Below, piece after piece: positions 24,501-27,561 of a stretch of DNA of 27,561 bases. The DNA is from a virus. The stretch is from positions 3,357 through 30,917 of IMG/VR virus record IMGVR_UViG_3300035700_000359. One strand, 5' to 3'. Position 1 is the first letter of the stretch. Every line of letters begins with the position of its first letter. Made by a program: the position numbers and the translations under genes. Under the pieces are notes generated by a model that ran no database searches, was not told the origin of the DNA, and saw only the letters and a list, made by a program, of their open reading frames with translations.

Positions 24501-27457
24501 TTAGCAAATATTAAAGCACTAGTAACTTTACTTTTGTCTCTATATTTTTCTAAGTCTAATAATATTTCTTTTAAGCTATCTGCTCTCTGACTTAGTTTTT
24601 GAGACTTTTCTTTATTTTTATTTTTATTCATTTCTGCAGAGTGAATTAAAGAAGCTATTCTTTCCTTTAATGCAATCTCAGATTTCTCTAAAGCAGAAGT
24701 TAACTTTTCATTAGAATTTTTTAAAGATGTTTCTTTCTCTGAATATTTTTCTTGCTTAGTTTGAGTATCAACTTTTTTAAATAAAGGTTCAATTGATTCA
24801 GTTTCTTCTGAAGATTCTATTTTATCAGTATTTTCATTAGTAAGCATTGCCATAGCATACTTAGTAAAAGTTATCTCATTATTTTCATATTGAGGATTTC
24901 TATCTAAAAACTCTAAATAAGCTTCATACTTATCTGCAGCTCTTCTACTACCTTTTTGTACTATGTTAGTACTTATACTAAAAGCTTGTTCAAAAGCAGA
25001 TTTATTATCAGATAAGTTTAATAATTTACTTAATAAATCTAAAACTTGTTGAAATAAATTTCTATATTTTTTTACTCCTTTTGAAGGAGGTAATTTTTTT
25101 AACTCGCTTATAAATGAAGAATCAGTATATAAAGCTACTAAGAATTCATCTAAATTAGTAAACCCATACATAGAACTATCTAAATTCTTTTTAGCATAGT
25201 CATATACTTTTTCAAAATCTTTAACTGCTTCATTAGAAGAATCTTGTAATTCTATAAAAGATAAGTAATGTAACGCTTCGTGTAATATAATAGCTTCTGC
25301 TCTACCTTGCTTAAATACAGCATTTTCATTAATTTTAATATTGCCATCAAACTGACCTGCTACATCTTCTCCTTTACTGCTTTGTAATTTATTTACTAAG
25401 AAAATAGGTATATCTGCTTTTCCTACTAATTCATTAACTTTTTTTGCTAACTCAGATAAAGAATGATCAGAATTTCCTATTTTTTTTAAAACAGATTTTA
25501 ATCCTTGTTCTGCATTATCTTTAAAGTAATTCTCTTTTAGATTTTTATCCATAGAATAATTACTAACAGAGGCAGAATTTAAATCATTAGTTAAATTTTC
25601 TACTTCTTTATTAACTTCAGCTTCTTCACTAATAACTTTTACAAATTCATCATTAATTCTTAATATAGATCTATTAGGAGTTACATTAATTATTTTAAAA
25701 GTTCCGTCAGGTACTGAAAATCCGTATTTAAAAAAGGATATATCTTTGTAATTTTGTATTACTTTATTTAATTTAGTTTTATTTAATATTTTACCTTCAC
25801 TATTAATTAAGTTAGAATTTATAAGTGATTCTTTTAAATTAAAAGGAACATCAGTTTTATCTTTATTAACTTGATTTTTTTGAAACAAAATAGGGTTTGA
25901 AGCTTTAGCTTGTGATAAATCTACTTCATTCCAAGTATTACCATGTTCATCAGTAATTTCATTTACATCATATAATTTATTAAGAATATTAGTTACTCTA
26001 TTAGTATAAAAAGCTTCAACAGGTTTAAGTTTTTCTAAACCTTGAGTTTTCATATCTTCTTTAGCTTTTTCTTTATTTTTTATACTGTCTTTTATTTTAT
26101 TTTCTAAATCATTTTTATTATTACTAGAAAACTTTTCAAGAGAATGTGCCTCGCTACTAGGGTCTACAATTTTATATCTTTTAATATTTTTAGATTCATA
26201 ATCATTGTTTTCAATAATTTGCAAAGTGTTAATCCTAGCTATATCTTTGTTTAATTTAGCAATATCATCAGCAATAGTTTGATGTCCTTCTACCTTAGCA
26301 GCAGTCTCCCCTGTAGGAAATAATACTTTTTTATAACCTTTTTTAATACTATCTTGCACTATAGATTGTATAAAGAAATTAACCCAATTACCTTTTTTGT
26401 TTAATAGTTGTAGGAATTGGTTTTGACTTTCCATATCAAAACTTTCTTTATTGGCTTTTTTTTCAGCTTCTTTTTCACTTAATCCATTTTCTAAAGCATT
26501 TGCATAAATATTATTCCATATATCTATATTAGAATACAAACCAGAATTATTTGATTTAGTTGATGCTAAATTTTCTTTATCTCTACCTTTTTGAAATAAA
26601 TCAGATTGTACTTCTAATACTCTACGTGTTTTATTTGTATTACTACCAGATTCTTCAAGTTCAGAAATTTCATATTCAGAGTAACCTTCATTATCCCTTA
26701 AAGAATTTTTTTCTTGTTCAGATAATTTAATTTTAATATCAGATTCTTTATCATCACTTCTAAACCATCCAATACCATTATCTGTACTAAAATCACCATG
26801 CCCTTTAATACTAGGTATAATTCCTGGAGTAGCTACTTCATTTTCTGTATAATTAGTACCTCCTGGTACTGTAAGGTGTGAGTAATATTCAGTTGGAAAT
26901 TTTTCTTTTTCTTCAAATTTTCTTTTTCCATTTTTTACAGCTAATCTATATTCTCCTTCTGTAATTTCAATATTATTATTTTTATAATAAGCAAATCCTA
27001 AATCAGCATATTCTTCATTATTATATATATAAGTAGTTAACTCATTTTTATCTACAAATTTTTGTTCTTTAGTAGTATTAACTTCAACAGCAAAACTATT
27101 TTCAGCTAATAAAGATGTAATAATTTCTTCTCTATCAGTAATACCTTTATCTAATATAATTTGCTTTTGTTCTTTAGGTATTTGAAGTTCTGTTAAAATT
27201 TTACCTAAGTCCCAATTATTCTTTTTACCTTTAGCAAATGCTTTTTCTGCTTTGTCAGAAGATAATATATCTATAGATTTTAGATTATAGGTAACTATAT
27301 TATCTTTTCCTCTTAATTCCTCTATTGTAGGAAACCTATCTTCAATACTATTTTTAGACTGCCACACACCTACTTTAGCTGCAACTAAAGCAGTAGATAT
27401 GTTTAAATCTTCTGATAATTTTTTTACTTCTGGTAAATTTCTATTTATACAACTCAT
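21599..27457 (-). CDS. Giant phage polyvalent-type protein with zinc-protease motif
   Basis: 1952 residues. Regions: an N-terminal helical part (1-110); a domain at about 195-400 (YSHLTVPGG, GWFRSD, RVLEVQSDLFQKGRD, GNWVNFFIQ, VLFPTGETAAKVEGH) resembling the E-Q-S-D domain of large phage polyvalent proteins; a zinc metalloprotease motif HEALH at 726-730 with a downstream NLDEFLVALY that could give the third ligand; long Lys/Glu coiled coils at about 905-1000; a long helical body; a hydrophobic segment at 1826-1844; and a conserved-looking end near 1850-1952. Proteins of this kind are packaged in virions and injected to act on host targets. No RNA-polymerase-type DxDGD motif seen. Its ATG 27457 has an A-rich leader. 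The + strand genes converge on it. Confidence 0.75.
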   Translation of the reverse strand: MSCINRNLPEVKKLSEDLNISTALVAAKVGVWQSKNSIEDRFPTIEELRGKDNIVTYNLKSIDILSSDKAEKAFAKGKKNNWDLGKILTELQIPKEQKQIILDKGITDREEIITSLLAENSFAVEVNTTKEQKFVDKNELTTYIYNNEEYADLGFAYYKNNNIEITEGEYRLAVKNGKRKFEEKEKFPTEYYSHLTVPGGTNYTENEVATPGIIPSIKGHGDFSTDNGIGWFRSDDKESDIKIKLSEQEKNSLRDNEGYSEYEISELEESGSNTNKTRRVLEVQSDLFQKGRDKENLASTKSNNSGLYSNIDIWNNIYANALENGLSEKEAEKKANKESFDMESQNQFLQLLNKKGNWVNFFIQSIVQDSIKKGYKKVLFPTGETAAKVEGHQTIADDIAKLNKDIARINTLQIIENNDYESKNIKRYKIVDPSSEAHSLEKFSSNNKNDLENKIKDSIKNKEKAKEDMKTQGLEKLKPVEAFYTNRVTNILNKLYDVNEITDEHGNTWNEVDLSQAKASNPILFQKNQVNKDKTDVPFNLKESLINSNLINSEGKILNKTKLNKVIQNYKDISFFKYGFSVPDGTFKIINVTPNRSILRINDEFVKVISEEAEVNKEVENLTNDLNSASVSNYSMDKNLKENYFKDNAEQGLKSVLKKIGNSDHSLSELAKKVNELVGKADIPIFLVNKLQSSKGEDVAGQFDGNIKINENAVFKQGRAEAIILHEALHYLSFIELQDSSNEAVKDFEKVYDYAKKNLDSSMYGFTNLDEFLVALYTDSSFISELKKLPPSKGVKKYRNLFQQVLDLLSKLLNLSDNKSAFEQAFSISTNIVQKGSRRAADKYEAYLEFLDRNPQYENNEITFTKYAMAMLTNENTDKIESSEETESIEPLFKKVDTQTKQEKYSEKETSLKNSNEKLTSALEKSEIALKERIASLIHSAEMNKNKNKEKSQKLSQRADSLKEILLDLEKYRDKSKVTSALIFANEAKNNLSYLNNQLDNLDTNELSDLEFVLTFYENYIKSFSSIPVMKSVLSTYKARPDKSIEGIKDNELQEAIDVLTEVSTSFENVKNSFKDYQLSYVTKKLSDVKYFPNVEYRNRERLEKEYSANNIKGDKDTWVLRQMAGRDRERIQEEVEEEVNKLFNDPSKDISAMSASLGNGLKASDKLIQLYQHRLNEMQDREIQEDMEEDQRVKVLFRKLRDEKGSSNINKMFKNMLQFDSTGVPYLLSDYKLEVLEASKRMSTIRYKLQELEETDEEFNKLDKEYKALKTKYFVDKVDEFQVLDKYKNSYSNLSTIEKEVLDYFKSKNDEGNNTIYGRQGLNTYMYKNKNVVFYGLPKIYKSALERAYNGNILDEVKEGYKDLSTVRSDDVGFVNTEYDAAGKEVFKIPLHFRDGTGDNKMKAKDQSLDLFTIFRLEAKNINRYKNRREVELEFSTLLDVAYYKPIYLQKGSQNSKNTNTGKFEFTENAANSNMYKMLKNLNEQQFYDVLNKNGVKVPILNADANKVASKITGLASFVSLPLNLGQGFANVTNTKTQLFLESFIAGDIIKSKNIKNSEKFYAKHLKQTMADVTRPINESIVNQINEYFDLEGNLMGEAGDFLASTLAKKGLTKEARQVTQASGEHWIQSTMVLSILDGIAVRDKDYNYINKEGKIVATEKEAATMLEMFSQDKNKKLVVSDKLVFTKFNKLTEFDKGGKTKIKNLIDNKTYDIVGNYKQKTRAELYRHWYWKFVGMFRKYFYDSFNRRFKNIDNVAVNKEDLREDQRTFNSSLQEYEEGFYTSLVRFILSAIKSREMGMQALKAHWGTLSQHEKANITQASGEFALTLVIIPLLTSLLSAAFDDDDSAVLGFTLYQMRRLEMELSQFYSIPELLKILKSPVPATRLFKDFGDTIGVLFEMGDVLNGEDLVDPENFDKFIKNVGKRTPGVKEFMKDYHKIYNLSNKSSFGF

Positions 27458-27473
27458 AATTTATTTTTAATTT

Positions 27474-27560
27474 TTATAAACAATCTTTTACATTATTTTT
27501 CTCTTCTATTGTCATACTATCCCAATCTGCTTGAGTTTCTCCTGACTCTAGCCATTTATT
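27474..27560 (-). CDS. C-terminal end of another minus-strand gene (partial)
   Basis: The frame comes in from the right edge and ends in TAA on the - strand at 27474-27476. The visible 28 residues read NKWLESGETQADWDSMTIEE then KNNVKDCL. It lies 16 bases upstream of the giant gene's ATG, so the two are probably one transcription unit. The sequence is polar and helical with no recognisable family; a small virion or ejection protein is plausible given its neighbour. Confidence 0.6.
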   Translation of the reverse strand, partial: NKWLESGETQADWDSMTIEEKNNVKDCL

Positions 27561-27561
27561 T

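Noticed and set aside
21599-27457. Virion RNA polymerase in the giant protein, as in crAss-like phages
   Set aside because: I do not see a DxDGD-type catalytic motif; the acidic run near 1845 is not in the right form.
1-27561. CRISPR array, tRNA genes, insertion sequences, integrase or attachment sites
   Set aside because: No regularly spaced repeats, no cloverleaf-like intergenic segment, no transposase or integrase motifs; gaps are all under about 120 bases.

Overview
The window looks like part of the genome of a double-stranded DNA tailed bacteriophage. It is very AT-rich, coding density is close to complete, genes abut or overlap by a few bases (TAATG, ATGA and TAATATG junctions), and it carries a typical lytic-phage set of replication, recombination and nucleotide genes. 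Start codons are preceded by A-rich leaders without Shine-Dalgarno sequences. Several proteins (a Toprim primase with a TKSLKD motif, a 145-residue protein with a PTQSLLQKWLRE motif, and a giant protein opening MSCINRNLPEV) resemble ones I associate with phages of Bacteroidota. A Bacteroidota host is therefore the best guess, but it is an inference. No capsid, portal, terminase, integrase, DNA polymerase or tRNA gene is visible.

Layout. Everything from 2 to 21539 is read on the + strand; 21599 to 27560 is read on the - strand and converges on it. (1) 2-926: tail end of an upstream gene, then a radical SAM protein resembling spore photoproduct lyase. (2) 938-4334: an unknown protein, a Sak4-like recombination ATPase, a likely single-stranded-DNA-binding protein, a strong terminator, a conserved phage protein and a Toprim primase. 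(3) 4324-11525: seven consecutive genes that form an amide-ligase cassette: gamma-glutamylcyclotransferase-like, ATP-grasp ligase, class I glutamine amidotransferase-like, unknown, phiEco32-type COOH-NH2 ligase, membrane-anchored class II glutamine amidotransferase, and a second amidoligase. (4) 11536-14719: uracil-DNA glycosylase-like, RusA-like, PD-(D/E)XK nuclease, unknown, dUTPase. (5) 14740-19653: class I ribonucleotide reductase (small then large subunit), two small genes, DEDDh exonuclease, thymidylate synthase. (6) 19656-21539: a 38-codon ORF with a terminator, an SF2 helicase and a metallophosphoesterase. (7) - strand: one 1952-residue polyvalent-type protein with a zinc-metalloprotease motif, preceded by the end of another gene.

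How it works together. RNR, thymidylate synthase and dUTPase supply dTTP and keep uracil low, which suits an AT-rich genome. Sak4, SSB, exonuclease, RusA-like, helicase and primase form a replication and recombination set. The radical SAM protein may repair UV photoproducts.

The most unusual part is the amide-ligase cassette. It has two unrelated-looking amidoligases, one ATP-grasp ligase, two amidotransferase-type hydrolases and a gamma-glutamyl cyclotransferase in one uninterrupted + strand run. This looks like a dedicated pathway that makes and breaks amide or gamma-glutamyl bonds on a peptide, protein or cell-surface substrate. Cassettes of this general kind have been predicted in phages by comparative genomics. 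The substrate here is unknown, and the 222-residue protein in the middle and the membrane-anchored amidotransferase with an internal nucleophile cysteine are the parts most worth following up.
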